Shown: positions 42,127-51,350, counted from the first letter of the stretch. The stretch: DNA of 59,013 nucleotides from Pantoea phytobeneficialis (GCF_009728735.1 NZ_CP024636.1:2856021-2915033), one strand, 5' to 3'. Program-made: numbers and translations. Notes: generated from the sequence alone by a model not told the origin.

Positions 42127-42512
42127 CGAAAGGTTAAAAGCTTATGGCCAAAGTAGCTGGTCACCACCGGTACCAGCACACCGGCCAAATGGCCTATCGC
42201 TTCGGCATGATCCACGATGCCAACCGATGGCAACAACCAGCGAGCCAGAAGCAGACTGATCGCCAATGTCTGAATAACGGCCAAAACGTTCACTGCCACA
42301 AACTTGTATACCTGTGGTGCGAGCGGGCCCTGACTTGCATTAAAAACATGCCCGCGCATCAGCAGAAAAGCCACCAGCATACCGACCAGGTAAGCAAAAA
42401 AAACCGCGAAGCCGTAGCCGACAAACATACTAAAGACGAATCGTGAACCAAAGTTAGCTGCGGCAGCGATTCCTCCAGCGACTAGAAATCGCAGGAATTG
42501 TGGCGAGATCAT
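42123..42512 (-). CDS. GtrA-family membrane protein
   Basis: This is a 129-residue, four-helix protein of the GtrA/DPMS1 family (FLRFLVAGGIAAAANFGSRFVFS at the N-terminus). GtrA proteins flip lipid-linked sugars or recruit glycosyltransferases. In mycobacteria the GtrA protein Rv3789 lies next to DprE1 in the arabinan pathway, which matches this operon. The start at 42512 overlaps the amine-oxidase gene stop by four bases. Confidence 0.82.
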   Translation of the reverse strand: MISPQFLRFLVAGGIAAAANFGSRFVFSMFVGYGFAVFFAYLVGMLVAFLLMRGHVFNASQGPLAPQVYKFVAVNVLAVIQTLAISLLLARWLLPSVGIVDHAEAIGHLAGVLVPVVTSYFGHKLLTFR

Positions 42513-43819
42513 GGCTGAGGAGACTCCTTGTTTTCCGGGGTGGCCATCTTCGCCATTTGTCGGCCAAATCCGATACTTTCTGAAATGCCGCGATCTTCCG
42601 GGTAGTAGTAAGAGGTATCCGCCACCCACAGTCCCTGCACGGGTAAGGCGACTGGAGGCAATTTTTCCAGATATCCGGGATCGCAGATCGGCTGTGCGTA
42701 GCGATAACGGCTGGCACGCATGTCAATAAAATCATCATCAGTCAGCGACGGATTGATCTTCTTGAGATAGTTGCGCACTTTAGTCAGGAAAGCCTCATCA
42801 GACTCAGCATACAGGGGATGCTCGCCCGGCACATAGAACGGCACATACACGACATGTTGGTCGAGTGGACGCAGGTTCGTGTACTCCACCAGGCCTGGGA
42901 TATCCATCTCCGGGTCATTGGTGTTCAACCAGAAGTTCTCTGTTACTGCTTTTCTGAGTTTGGCAATTACGCAGACCACCGCGATGTTCTTGGTGGCACT
43001 GAATTTAGCCAACAGATCTGAGGGTAAATCTGGCATAAGTTTAGAGACATAAGGCAGCGGAATGGTGCTGATCACCTTATCGAAGGATTCAAGCTGACCA
43101 GCTACTTGCACGCCAGCCACCTTGCCATTGTTGATGACTACCTTCTCGATAGGTGACTTCAGTCTTATTTCGCCACCATTGGCCTCGATGGCACTTTTCA
43201 GTGCGGTTAACAGCGTGGCTGAACCCCCTTCAAGGTAACCCAGTTTCTCACGGAACAAACTGTAACGGGAACGGCCAATACGACGGATACGGCTCCAAAT
43301 CCAGGCTGCTGACAAACCTTGGGCATAGTCGTAGAACTTGTAGTCAAAAAGTCGGCGCCACAAAACTTCCCAGGCCTCTGCACCCACCCAGCGCTTGATC
43401 CAGCCACTTGCCTCCACATGATCCAGTGGACGCCAGTCGTCGCGTTTGGTCGACAGGAAAGCATGTAAGCCATAGCGGAATTTAGCCATCAGGCTTAAAC
43501 CACGGAATTTGAGCAGGGCAACCGGGTTACCCCAGGGCTGCAAACGTCCCTGATACCAGTAGCCCATCTTGGTTTCCGTCCACTTCATCTGATCGGCAAT
43601 GCCTAATTCTTCAAGTACCTGCAAAAAGGCATGATCAGAGATGCAATGAAAGTGGTAGTAGCGTTCAATATCCAGACCACTAAAATCAAATGTCGCGGTC
43701 ATGCCACCCACACGATCGTCTGCTTCAAAAAGCACGGGTTGATGACCATCAAGCGCTAACTGGTAGGCTACTGCTAAACCCATTGGACCCGCGCCCAACA
43801 CCGCAATGCGTTGTCCCAT
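42509..43819 (-). CDS. FAD-dependent amine-oxidase/UDP-galactopyranose-mutase-like protein
   Basis: This 436-residue flavoprotein has the FAD Rossmann motif VLGAGPMGLAVAYQLALDGH followed by ADDRVGGMTATFDF, and a C-terminal FAD loop VQGLWVADTSYYYPEDRGISESIGFGRQMA. The protoporphyrinogen-oxidase/amine-oxidase fold includes UDP-galactopyranose mutase and other sugar-ring or lipid-linked-sugar enzymes. Its reaction in this pathway is unknown. It abuts the epimerase gene by one base. Confidence 0.7.
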   Translation of the reverse strand: MGQRIAVLGAGPMGLAVAYQLALDGHQPVLFEADDRVGGMTATFDFSGLDIERYYHFHCISDHAFLQVLEELGIADQMKWTETKMGYWYQGRLQPWGNPVALLKFRGLSLMAKFRYGLHAFLSTKRDDWRPLDHVEASGWIKRWVGAEAWEVLWRRLFDYKFYDYAQGLSAAWIWSRIRRIGRSRYSLFREKLGYLEGGSATLLTALKSAIEANGGEIRLKSPIEKVVINNGKVAGVQVAGQLESFDKVISTIPLPYVSKLMPDLPSDLLAKFSATKNIAVVCVIAKLRKAVTENFWLNTNDPEMDIPGLVEYTNLRPLDQHVVYVPFYVPGEHPLYAESDEAFLTKVRNYLKKINPSLTDDDFIDMRASRYRYAQPICDPGYLEKLPPVALPVQGLWVADTSYYYPEDRGISESIGFGRQMAKMATPENKESPQP

Positions 43820-43820
43820 C

Positions 43821-44759
43821 TTAAAACTCCAGCTCTACACCGCTATAGCGCGGATCGTTAAAGGTTTCTTCCACAGCCGCACTGAAAGGGGTGTAAGGAA
43901 CACCGAAAATACCGGGCCAATCAATCACCTCGAACTCATCCTTCGCCGTTAAAGCCGCCAGTTGTTGGGTGGTAAAAGGCGGGTTTTTATCAAACTTGCC
44001 CCATACCCACAGCAAGGCATAAAAAAGAGAATATGGAATGCGTAAAATTATCGTTTTGGCCCGAATTGCGCGTTTAATCTCGCGAATCATGTCGATATAG
44101 TCGATTTTTTCATGGCCTGAGATGTTATACACGCCATCGCGAATGCCATTCTCGATGCAGCTGATAATGATATTGGCAAAATCTCCGACATAAAGTGGCT
44201 GTCGCATGTAGCGACCATCCCCAGGGATCGGAAACACGGGGACCTTCTTCATAAAGCGTGATAACCAGCCCAGGTGTTTGCGATCAAACCAGCCAAACAT
44301 CAAGGTGGGGCGCAGAATGGGGCAGGGAATACCACATTCTAACACCATTTTCTCTTGTTCCTTTTTGGTGTTGGTATAGAAATCATCAGCGACCGATTCC
44401 ACGACCGAGGAGCTGATCTGTACCATGTAGGGTACGTTGTTCGCTTTGATGGTTTCCAGTTGGAGGCGGGTCGAATCAATATTGTTTCGCACGAACTCCT
44501 GATAATCGTTACCGCCAATCTGAGCCTGTAACATCACCACGACATCCGCCCCTACGAAGTGCTGCTGCCACTGGCCGGGTTCGGCAAGATCGGCATACTC
44601 GACAGTGATGTCGGGTTGAACTCGTTTCAGCACGTCCAGATTAGTACGATGCTTGTCGAGAACAACAATGTTTGAATAGCCTTTTGCCTTGAGTCGGGCC
44701 ACCAAATTTTGACCGACCAGACCAGCCCCGCCAGAAAGTATTATCTTTTTCTGCAACAA
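43821..44759 (-). CDS. NAD-dependent sugar epimerase/dehydratase
   Basis: This 312-residue extended-SDR protein has the NAD motif SGGAGLVGQNL, the Ser-rich strand QISSSVVES, and a catalytic Tyr-Lys pair YTNTKKEQEK. It resembles nucleoside-diphosphate-sugar epimerases and NDUFA9-like proteins. The start is a TTG at 44759, with AGGAG about ten bases upstream that overlaps the preceding stop. The substrate is unknown; it may act on a sugar nucleotide or a lipid-linked sugar. Confidence 0.75.
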   Translation of the reverse strand: MLQKKIILSGGAGLVGQNLVARLKAKGYSNIVVLDKHRTNLDVLKRVQPDITVEYADLAEPGQWQQHFVGADVVVMLQAQIGGNDYQEFVRNNIDSTRLQLETIKANNVPYMVQISSSVVESVADDFYTNTKKEQEKMVLECGIPCPILRPTLMFGWFDRKHLGWLSRFMKKVPVFPIPGDGRYMRQPLYVGDFANIIISCIENGIRDGVYNISGHEKIDYIDMIREIKRAIRAKTIILRIPYSLFYALLWVWGKFDKNPPFTTQQLAALTAKDEFEVIDWPGIFGVPYTPFSAAVEETFNDPRYSGVELEF

Positions 44760-44762
44760 AAT

Positions 44763-47141
44763 TTACTCCTGAGATATCTTGACCGGGACGTTGAATTGGG
44801 GGCACACAAAGAGTTCATTGTCTCTGGCGTATGCAAGTCCCAACTTGTAGTCCCCATTTAAATTTGACACATCAGCGGTCGATTGGTAACCGGAAGAGTT
44901 CAATGAGGGTTGTTTGAAGTACTCACCAACGTCTGGGCGCGTTACATGCTCAGTATCAAACAAATGACGTTTTCCTTCACTATCAGTTAGTACCAGATAA
45001 ATATTATCCGGGACTTCGGCAGGGGAAACGGAAGCTGCCAGCCAGCCTTGAATATTGAGTAATGATGAAGCTTTGATGGTGCCAGATGATGGAGAGACGC
45101 CATTCGCAGAATCAATACTCCCGTTGCATTGTTGAACTAATGTGGCGTTGTCAAAGGATCCCGACAGAGGTTTAGCAAAACCCATTTTACCAATGAAATC
45201 CGGTGAGGACGGGTAATCGAGCGGATAGAATTCGATATTAAACGACCGCTTCCAAAGAAAGGGCAGTTTTGTTGCAGAAATCTCAATCGATTTCACTCTC
45301 TTATCATTGAGAGTATGCGCATCTGAGGTAAGTAATCCAAATTCTTCAGTATTTTCGATAAGTGGTGAAATGATAAAACCAGACTCCGTCATTCCCGAGA
45401 TGATTCTGTAGTTGCGAGTGATGCCATTTTGCATCGTCAGTTTCATCTCAAGCTGGCTTGTCTTGAATAACGTATTCATGACCGAACCCGCTAAGCTTTT
45501 GCGAATATCAAGCTTCGCAAATAGCGGTTTGTCAGATTCAGGCAAATTGATCTGCTCACCAAACGAGTAAACGCCTCCACCGATTGGTTTTAGTGGTTCG
45601 TTTGATGGCGTGGGGGTGTTTCGGTGCTTAAGGTACAAATAACCACCCGAAAATGCGGTTGGTTCATAATTGGACAGCAAAATAGGCCAGCTTGCACCAT
45701 CCTCAAGCGTCGGTAACCTATTATCAATAGGTTGAACGTTGAAGATAACATTATCTGGTCGATTGTCTCCAAGAAGGTGCATCTTATTTAATTCGGCAAG
45801 TTTAGGGGTGTAGACCGAATAACTTTGCAGGATAGGGCGTGGGTTCCACTTATTTCCAGACGCGAGCAGATAAGATTGATCGTAGGAATAAATATCAACG
45901 GTTCCTTCCAACTTCGGAATGGCTCCAAGCTTATTCAGTTGGTTTATCCGATCGTTAAAATCGTTTGTCAGTGCCTGGGGTGTCGATACGCGCTGTTTTA
46001 GCCCATTCCATGCGCCGGAAAACGTGTTCTTGGTATTGGCTCCAATGCTTTCAATGGGGTTTTGGGCATAGGAAAAATCGATGTAACCCCACACCAGCAA
46101 ACAGACTGCGAGGAGGGGGGGGGCGCTTCTGGTTGAGAGTAGCGTTCCTGCCAATAATGCTCCCAGCAGAATCATCGCTCCAGAAATGTTCGCATGACTG
46201 TCATGTCTGACGAAGCCCGCTTTTAAAGCCAAAAAGAGGATGCCTAAAAAAACAAATGCAACAATCGTTCGGTCGTAATAAGAACCCCGCGTGCCACGTA
46301 GCAGAAAACCAACAAGGGCGACTGTCGCCAGCAAATACATAATGTATTCACGCGAAGCCCCTTTTATTGCCATAGCTTCGGTGTAACCGCTAACAATGGG
46401 TGCCATCCCGATAAAATAACCCGCAAGACCGGTTAACGGTTGTCCGGAAAGCGCCCAAAAAACCATCATCGAAACTAAAATTGTTGCGCCAATCAGAAGA
46501 CAGAGTTTCCATTGCCTTCTTTTCACCAGCAAAGCAAACGCAAGAAAAGAAATTCCTATGCATGCAGCAAGCGTCGAGCCTTTAATCAGTGGCAATAAAC
46601 CAAAGGGCACAAACAAAACTGCGTTGAGAGCGAAACCCTTTGATCCTGCAACCTGCTTTGCATCGAATGCCATTGCCCAGTGATAGACCTGAATACCTAC
46701 CAACATTGTATAAAAGAAGAATAGAGCATCGCGGCTATATGTTAATGCGCTCAGGGTAACCAGTAATGCAATTTTTAAAGCCCATCCCGCCGTCCTGAAG
46801 TTAAGCCAGACAGCAACGGCAAAGGAAACTGCCAGAACGAGCGACCCCCAGATCATCAAGTGATCGGTGGCTGGAAGATAGCTTCTTGTATAAATTGAAG
46901 AGTATGGGCCGAAGGTAAAGACGATGTCTTTGCCGAAAGACATTCCCTGAGCAGTTGCCTCGTTCATCCCATACATCCATGATGGGTCGAGACCTGACCA
47001 TGGCATTCTTGGCGACAAAGGAACAATAACCACAATTGCTACCAACAGTAGAGCCAGTAAAAATACGGCATCCTTTATAGCACGGTTATTAATAAGGCTG
47101 GCGCTTCTTCCTGAAGCCGTATTAGGTTTCAATCCTGACAT
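44763..47141 (-). CDS. large multispanning membrane protein, possible GT-C glycosyltransferase
   Basis: This 792-residue protein has a short cytoplasmic N-terminus, about ten to twelve hydrophobic segments in residues 25-370, and a soluble C-terminal half (about 375-792). The first periplasmic loop holds acidic residues, GLDPSWMYGMNEATAQG, where GT-C enzymes such as AftA or EmbC carry a catalytic Asp. A C-terminal domain with beta-rich sequence would suit glycan binding. Lower G+C than flanking genes is apparent by eye. I infer transfer of a pentose from polyprenyl phosphate; no family is firmly recognised. Confidence 0.55.
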   Translation of the reverse strand: MSGLKPNTASGRSASLINNRAIKDAVFLLALLLVAIVVIVPLSPRMPWSGLDPSWMYGMNEATAQGMSFGKDIVFTFGPYSSIYTRSYLPATDHLMIWGSLVLAVSFAVAVWLNFRTAGWALKIALLVTLSALTYSRDALFFFYTMLVGIQVYHWAMAFDAKQVAGSKGFALNAVLFVPFGLLPLIKGSTLAACIGISFLAFALLVKRRQWKLCLLIGATILVSMMVFWALSGQPLTGLAGYFIGMAPIVSGYTEAMAIKGASREYIMYLLATVALVGFLLRGTRGSYYDRTIVAFVFLGILFLALKAGFVRHDSHANISGAMILLGALLAGTLLSTRSAPPLLAVCLLVWGYIDFSYAQNPIESIGANTKNTFSGAWNGLKQRVSTPQALTNDFNDRINQLNKLGAIPKLEGTVDIYSYDQSYLLASGNKWNPRPILQSYSVYTPKLAELNKMHLLGDNRPDNVIFNVQPIDNRLPTLEDGASWPILLSNYEPTAFSGGYLYLKHRNTPTPSNEPLKPIGGGVYSFGEQINLPESDKPLFAKLDIRKSLAGSVMNTLFKTSQLEMKLTMQNGITRNYRIISGMTESGFIISPLIENTEEFGLLTSDAHTLNDKRVKSIEISATKLPFLWKRSFNIEFYPLDYPSSPDFIGKMGFAKPLSGSFDNATLVQQCNGSIDSANGVSPSSGTIKASSLLNIQGWLAASVSPAEVPDNIYLVLTDSEGKRHLFDTEHVTRPDVGEYFKQPSLNSSGYQSTADVSNLNGDYKLGLAYARDNELFVCPQFNVPVKISQE

Positions 47142-47893
47142 TAAATATCCAACCTTTTAAATACGAAATGTGGCAAATTGCGAATAACCATCATGATTAC
47201 TGACCAAATTTTTGGCGTGTATATAACACGTTGCCCGCTTTCAATGCCGCGTACAACCTCCGCTGCCACGCGATCAACGGGGGCGAGTTTGGCACCGGAT
47301 TGTTTGAGATGTGCGGTCATTGGTGTATCGGTTGGTCCTGGTTTAATTAAAACCACCTTTACATTCGTATTTGCAAAGCGGTGTTGTAAACCTTGTACAT
47401 AGCCTGCAACCAACCCTTTTGCGGCACCGTAGGTATAGTTAGATTTCCTGCCTCTGTCACCCGCAACTGAACCGATAATCGCGAGCGTTCCACTATTGGC
47501 CTTTTGCATCTGCATGGCAAACGCCTCGGCAAACAGCACCGGCGAAATACCATTGACATCCAGAGCTTCCCGACACAGGACGAGATCATTCTGACATGCT
47601 TCCTGGTCAGGCAGGGAGCCGTGCGCAATAAGTGCCACATCAACATTGCCTGACTGATAGATTTGATGAATCAGCTCTTGAATTTGGCCCGCATCGAGAA
47701 AATCTACCTGAAGGTTGGTAATTACTGCATCCGGGGTACGCACCTTGAGATCTGAAGCAATACGTTCGGCTTTTTCCTGATTCCTGCTGACCAAAACAAT
47801 CTCTGATGGGTTCTCTTTCGCCCACTGTCGTGCGCATTGTTCAGCAATCGCAGAAGTAGCACCAATGATGGCGATTTTTTTCTTAAGCTTCAT
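47141..47893 (-). CDS. DprE2-like SDR (decaprenylphospho-keto-pentose reductase)
   Basis: This 250-residue short-chain reductase has the NAD motif IIGATSAIAEQCARQWA, LIAHGSLPDQ, and the active site IIGSVAGDRGRKSNYTYGAAKG (Ser, Tyr, Lys). The SVAG-R-RK-N-YG-K pattern matches DprE2 of mycobacteria, which reduces the 2-keto intermediate to arabinose. It overlaps the GT-C gene by one base and is followed upstream by the DprE1-like gene. Confidence 0.82.
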   Translation of the reverse strand: MKLKKKIAIIGATSAIAEQCARQWAKENPSEIVLVSRNQEKAERIASDLKVRTPDAVITNLQVDFLDAGQIQELIHQIYQSGNVDVALIAHGSLPDQEACQNDLVLCREALDVNGISPVLFAEAFAMQMQKANSGTLAIIGSVAGDRGRKSNYTYGAAKGLVAGYVQGLQHRFANTNVKVVLIKPGPTDTPMTAHLKQSGAKLAPVDRVAAEVVRGIESGQRVIYTPKIWSVIMMVIRNLPHFVFKRLDI

Positions 47894-49186
47894 TCAACTT
47901 CCCATTAGGCGGCGTGAGAGGCCAGAGCTGATGCCCGGGTCTCGGTATTGGATAAATTCAGCCAGGCGTGGATAGCCAGCTTCGAACAATTCTTTCGGCA
48001 TGCGCGCATCCTTGGCGAGATAGATACGGCCTTTCGCTTCACGTACGATGGCATCCAGTCGCTTGAACAGTTTGTGCGTGCGGTCTCCATGGTTTGGGAA
48101 ATCCAACGCCAGTGTGACCCCCGGCTGTGGAAAACTCAGCATACCAAGGGGCTGTCGGTTACCAAAAGTTTTGAGTACTGCGAGGAAGGAGCCATCTCCA
48201 GAGCGTGCTATCTCTTTCAACATCGCCTGAACTGCATCTTGTCCCACTTCGCGTGGTACCACACTCTGGTACTGATAGAAACCTTTGGGACCGTACATCC
48301 GGTTCCAGTGCAGCACATTATCGAGGGGATAGAAAAAGGGCTCGTAATGAGCGAGTTCCCTTTTTGCCTGCCACTTTTTGAGGTGGTAGTAGGTCATATT
48401 GAAAGGACGAAGTGTCAGGCGGTTAACCATTGAGACCGGGGGCACGATGGGCATCGTGAGTTTGCCAGCCTTCGGTGCCTTACGATCCTTTGTATCAGCC
48501 GGATTCCCGCGCATGAATAAACCGCGGCCGCCGCCTTTTGAGATACAGTCGATCCACGAGACGGTATGCTCCCACTGGGCTTCTGACGTGTCCGACAGTC
48601 GGAAAAACTCCTCGAGGTTGTCAAAGGCAATGGTCTCGGTATCGACCCATGGACCCGCAACGGGACGAAGCTGTATTTCGGCTGAAGCGATCACGCCAGT
48701 GAGACCAACGCCACCCACCGTGGCGGAAAACCATTCAGGATGCTGGTCTGGGCCACATTCGATCGTTTCGCCATTGGTCCGGATCAGGGTCAGACTTTTA
48801 ATGTGATCCCCGAATGAACCCACAACATGATGGTTTTTACCATGTACATCATTGGCGATGGCTCCGCCAACGGTCACCAACTGAGTCCCTGGCGTAACGG
48901 GCAGAATCCAGCCACGCGGAATCATCAGCCTCTGAATGTCCTGGAGCAAGACTCCAGCTTCGCATACCAAACGCCCTGTGCTTTCATCAAAGGCGATAAA
49001 GTGGTCAAGTCCGGTTGTTATCCAGATCTCACCCTGCGGATTTAGGCATACATCGCCATAGCTGCGTCCCATGCCATGAGCCAGACCGGGAGTGGTGAGA
49101 GAAGCCTGTATCTGACCACGGTCACTCAATGCCACCACGTTGTGTTCTTCACGAGACAGGCGGCCCCATGAGTTTATCGTTACCAT
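47894..49186 (-). CDS. DprE1-like FAD-dependent oxidoreductase
   Basis: This 430-residue VanA-type FAD oxidase has GMGRSYGDVCLN, PGTQLVTVGGAIANDVHGKNHH and GSFGDHI, and the C-terminal substrate-site lysine in IYLAKDARM. These match mycobacterial DprE1, which oxidises the C2 hydroxyl of decaprenylphosphoryl-ribose. The cysteine that benzothiazinones attack in M. tuberculosis (C387, in NICVDFP) is Ala here (LALDFP). The gene overlaps the UbiA gene by seven bases. Confidence 0.87.
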   Translation of the reverse strand: MVTINSWGRLSREEHNVVALSDRGQIQASLTTPGLAHGMGRSYGDVCLNPQGEIWITTGLDHFIAFDESTGRLVCEAGVLLQDIQRLMIPRGWILPVTPGTQLVTVGGAIANDVHGKNHHVVGSFGDHIKSLTLIRTNGETIECGPDQHPEWFSATVGGVGLTGVIASAEIQLRPVAGPWVDTETIAFDNLEEFFRLSDTSEAQWEHTVSWIDCISKGGGRGLFMRGNPADTKDRKAPKAGKLTMPIVPPVSMVNRLTLRPFNMTYYHLKKWQAKRELAHYEPFFYPLDNVLHWNRMYGPKGFYQYQSVVPREVGQDAVQAMLKEIARSGDGSFLAVLKTFGNRQPLGMLSFPQPGVTLALDFPNHGDRTHKLFKRLDAIVREAKGRIYLAKDARMPKELFEAGYPRLAEFIQYRDPGISSGLSRRLMGS

Positions 49187-50658
49187 GAAACCCCCACTGT
49201 GCCGGCAACCAAAATAGCGGCAAATATAATACCCGCGCTGAGACTGGCACGATCTTTGACTGCAAAGACCAGTGGGTCATCGTGCATTTTGCCTCGATGG
49301 GCTTGCATCCACATCCAGCTTACCCAAAACAACATGACAGGTACGGCCCCCCAAATCAGTTCAGGTGCGGCGTACAATTTCAGCACAGCATCGCTGTTCA
49401 GATATAGCGCGAGTACCAAAACAGATGAGTAACCAGCCACAATCCCCATAGTCTGAATCAAAGGTGCATCGGCGGTATGGTATCCACGGCCATGAATTTT
49501 CTCTTTTCCGCTGAGCAGTTGAAGTTCCAATTCTGCATAACGTTTAACGAATGCGAGAGAAAGGAATAGAAATACCGAAAAAGCCAACAGCCAGAATGAG
49601 AGATCGTGACCCACAGCCGCCGCACCAGAAACAATTCGCAAGGTATACAGCATTGCCAGAGTGAGGCAATCAACCAACATCAGTCGTTTGAGTAGCCATG
49701 AGTAGGCGCAGGTCAGGGCGAAATAGAACAGCAGCCAGAATAAAAAGTGTTTCCCTACTAACCCGGCTACGGCCAGACTGATGATCAGTAGCAGTGGCGC
49801 AAGCAATACGCCTATCCAGGCGGGTATCAGGCCTGACGCAAACGGTCGGTTTCGTTTTCGGGGATGTAGGCGGTCGCTGTCAAGATCGAGTAAATCGTTG
49901 GCGATATACACTGATGAAGCGCAAAGGCTAAACGCAATGAATGCCAACAGCAGAGAAAGCCATGCCTCACCATTGCTCACATCATGTGCTGCAAACAATG
50001 GCACTAAAAGGAGAAGGTTTTTTAGCCATTGGTGAATTCGTAACATCCGACGCCATGCGGAAAAGCCGATTTCTCGTTTAGGAAATACGCGTTCAACCGT
50101 TGCAATATCCTGGGCCTTTTTCACCAGATCGTTTGACCCATTAACAACGATGGCTTTATGCGCTTGCGACCATACCGGTAAATCCGTCGAGGAATTTCCA
50201 GCGTAATCATAACCATGTTGTTGGAAGCGTTGCACTAAAGCAGCTGCTTTGTGTTCCCCGGCAATATTCGACACCCCATCGCTGGCAATAACTTCGTCGA
50301 AAATGCCTAAGTGTTCCGCAATCCGGTCTGCAATCGATTTATCAGATGCCGTACACAAAACCAGATATCGGCCCTCTTCACGCTGTTGCTTGAGCCATTC
50401 AAGTAACTCTTCGTTGTATGGGAGAGTCTTAGGAGTAAATTCAGCTCGTGAAGCAAGGTGCTGTTTTAGACAAGCCTTGCCCTTTAACAGAAGGAATGGA
50501 ATGCGGAGCGTTTCAAACGGGCTATCCCTAAACACCCTTAATGCAGATTCGTGCAGCATGTCGGAATGGATTAACGTACCATCCAAATCCACTACAAGTG
50601 GTTTCCCAATCAAAACAACTCTCCCAGCGATAGATTTTAAGAAGGCGAATGACCTCAT
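49180..50658 (-). CDS. HAD phosphatase-UbiA prenyltransferase fusion (DPPR synthase/phosphatase-like)
   Basis: This 492-residue protein joins two steps. Residues about 20-200 form a HAD phosphatase with DLDGTLIHSD, CTASDKS and DYAGNSSTDLPVW. Residues about 210-492 form a UbiA-type domain with about nine helices and the metal site NDLLDLDSDRLHPRKRNRPFASG. In mycobacteria Rv3806c (UbiA) transfers 5-phosphoribose from PRPP to decaprenyl phosphate, and a separate phosphatase removes the 5-phosphate. It is the first gene of the operon. Confidence 0.85.
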   Translation of the reverse strand: MRSFAFLKSIAGRVVLIGKPLVVDLDGTLIHSDMLHESALRVFRDSPFETLRIPFLLLKGKACLKQHLASRAEFTPKTLPYNEELLEWLKQQREEGRYLVLCTASDKSIADRIAEHLGIFDEVIASDGVSNIAGEHKAAALVQRFQQHGYDYAGNSSTDLPVWSQAHKAIVVNGSNDLVKKAQDIATVERVFPKREIGFSAWRRMLRIHQWLKNLLLLVPLFAAHDVSNGEAWLSLLLAFIAFSLCASSVYIANDLLDLDSDRLHPRKRNRPFASGLIPAWIGVLLAPLLLIISLAVAGLVGKHFLFWLLFYFALTCAYSWLLKRLMLVDCLTLAMLYTLRIVSGAAAVGHDLSFWLLAFSVFLFLSLAFVKRYAELELQLLSGKEKIHGRGYHTADAPLIQTMGIVAGYSSVLVLALYLNSDAVLKLYAAPELIWGAVPVMLFWVSWMWMQAHRGKMHDDPLVFAVKDRASLSAGIIFAAILVAGTVGVSW

Positions 50659-50990
50659 AAACTCTTCATTCTAAAACAATGGGGAGGGAAACGTCATCAT
50701 TTATGCATGCTTTGATGGCTGAGTTAAATCAATAATCGGTACTCTTTTTTACGTGTTTATTAAGCGGTATTAGAGGTAGACATCATCGTCTCCCCGAAAA
50801 AATTAAGCTACAAAAGACCGCTGAGATAAGGTTGTGCGCATTTCGGATTTCATTGCATGAGCGATAGATAGGTCGGAATAAATTGATGATGTGATCGTTG
50901 TATGATGTCGACGTAAGTCAAATTTGTACCGAGTTGTAGGGTGTACCTATTTATTGTTATCACCACTTACAGCGTTTAAAACGAGGCATC
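50659..50990. other. A+T-rich intergenic region upstream of the pentose operon
   Basis: Over 300 bases without a supported gene lie between the UbiA-fusion start and the shikimate-dehydrogenase remnant. It should hold the operon promoter on the minus strand. I see no clear RNA gene or hairpin. Confidence 0.45.
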
Positions 50991-51350
50991 TTAGGGGATA
51001 GTCTGTTGATTTAACATATACGCCCGCATAAGGCTGATTTGATGCTGTAACATCAATCGCCTGAAATGTATGGGATGGCCTTTCAACTCTGCCTCTCGTA
51101 GTAATGTTGTTTTTTCGGGGTAGATGATGATGTCGCAGACGAGTGCAGAGCGTTGCAGTTTTTCAAGAGAGAAGGGAATGCGTTCATCGTTTCCCATTCC
51201 GACCGAGGTAGCATTAATAACGAGGTCATGATGTGAGGGGGCATTTGAGCCCAGTTGCACCGTGATGTCTTTCTCATCATGAACGTCGACAGAGCTACCA
51301 TTTGGCTGCACTGATTTGCTCCCATTGTGTGCAGCTTGCTTGAGTACATT
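50991..51350 (-). pseudogene. shikimate dehydrogenase-like C-terminal remnant
   Basis: The frame reads HHDLVINATSVGMGNDERIPF, LVCDIIIYPEKTTLLREAELKGHPIHF and LMLQHQISLMRAYM, which match the C-terminal half of AroE/YdiB (NATS-GM, then the Q-helix). The N-terminal substrate domain is absent; the frame is closed by a stop at 51351-51353, and no ATG fits. So it is a truncated, probably inactive copy next to the satellite left end. Confidence 0.7.
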
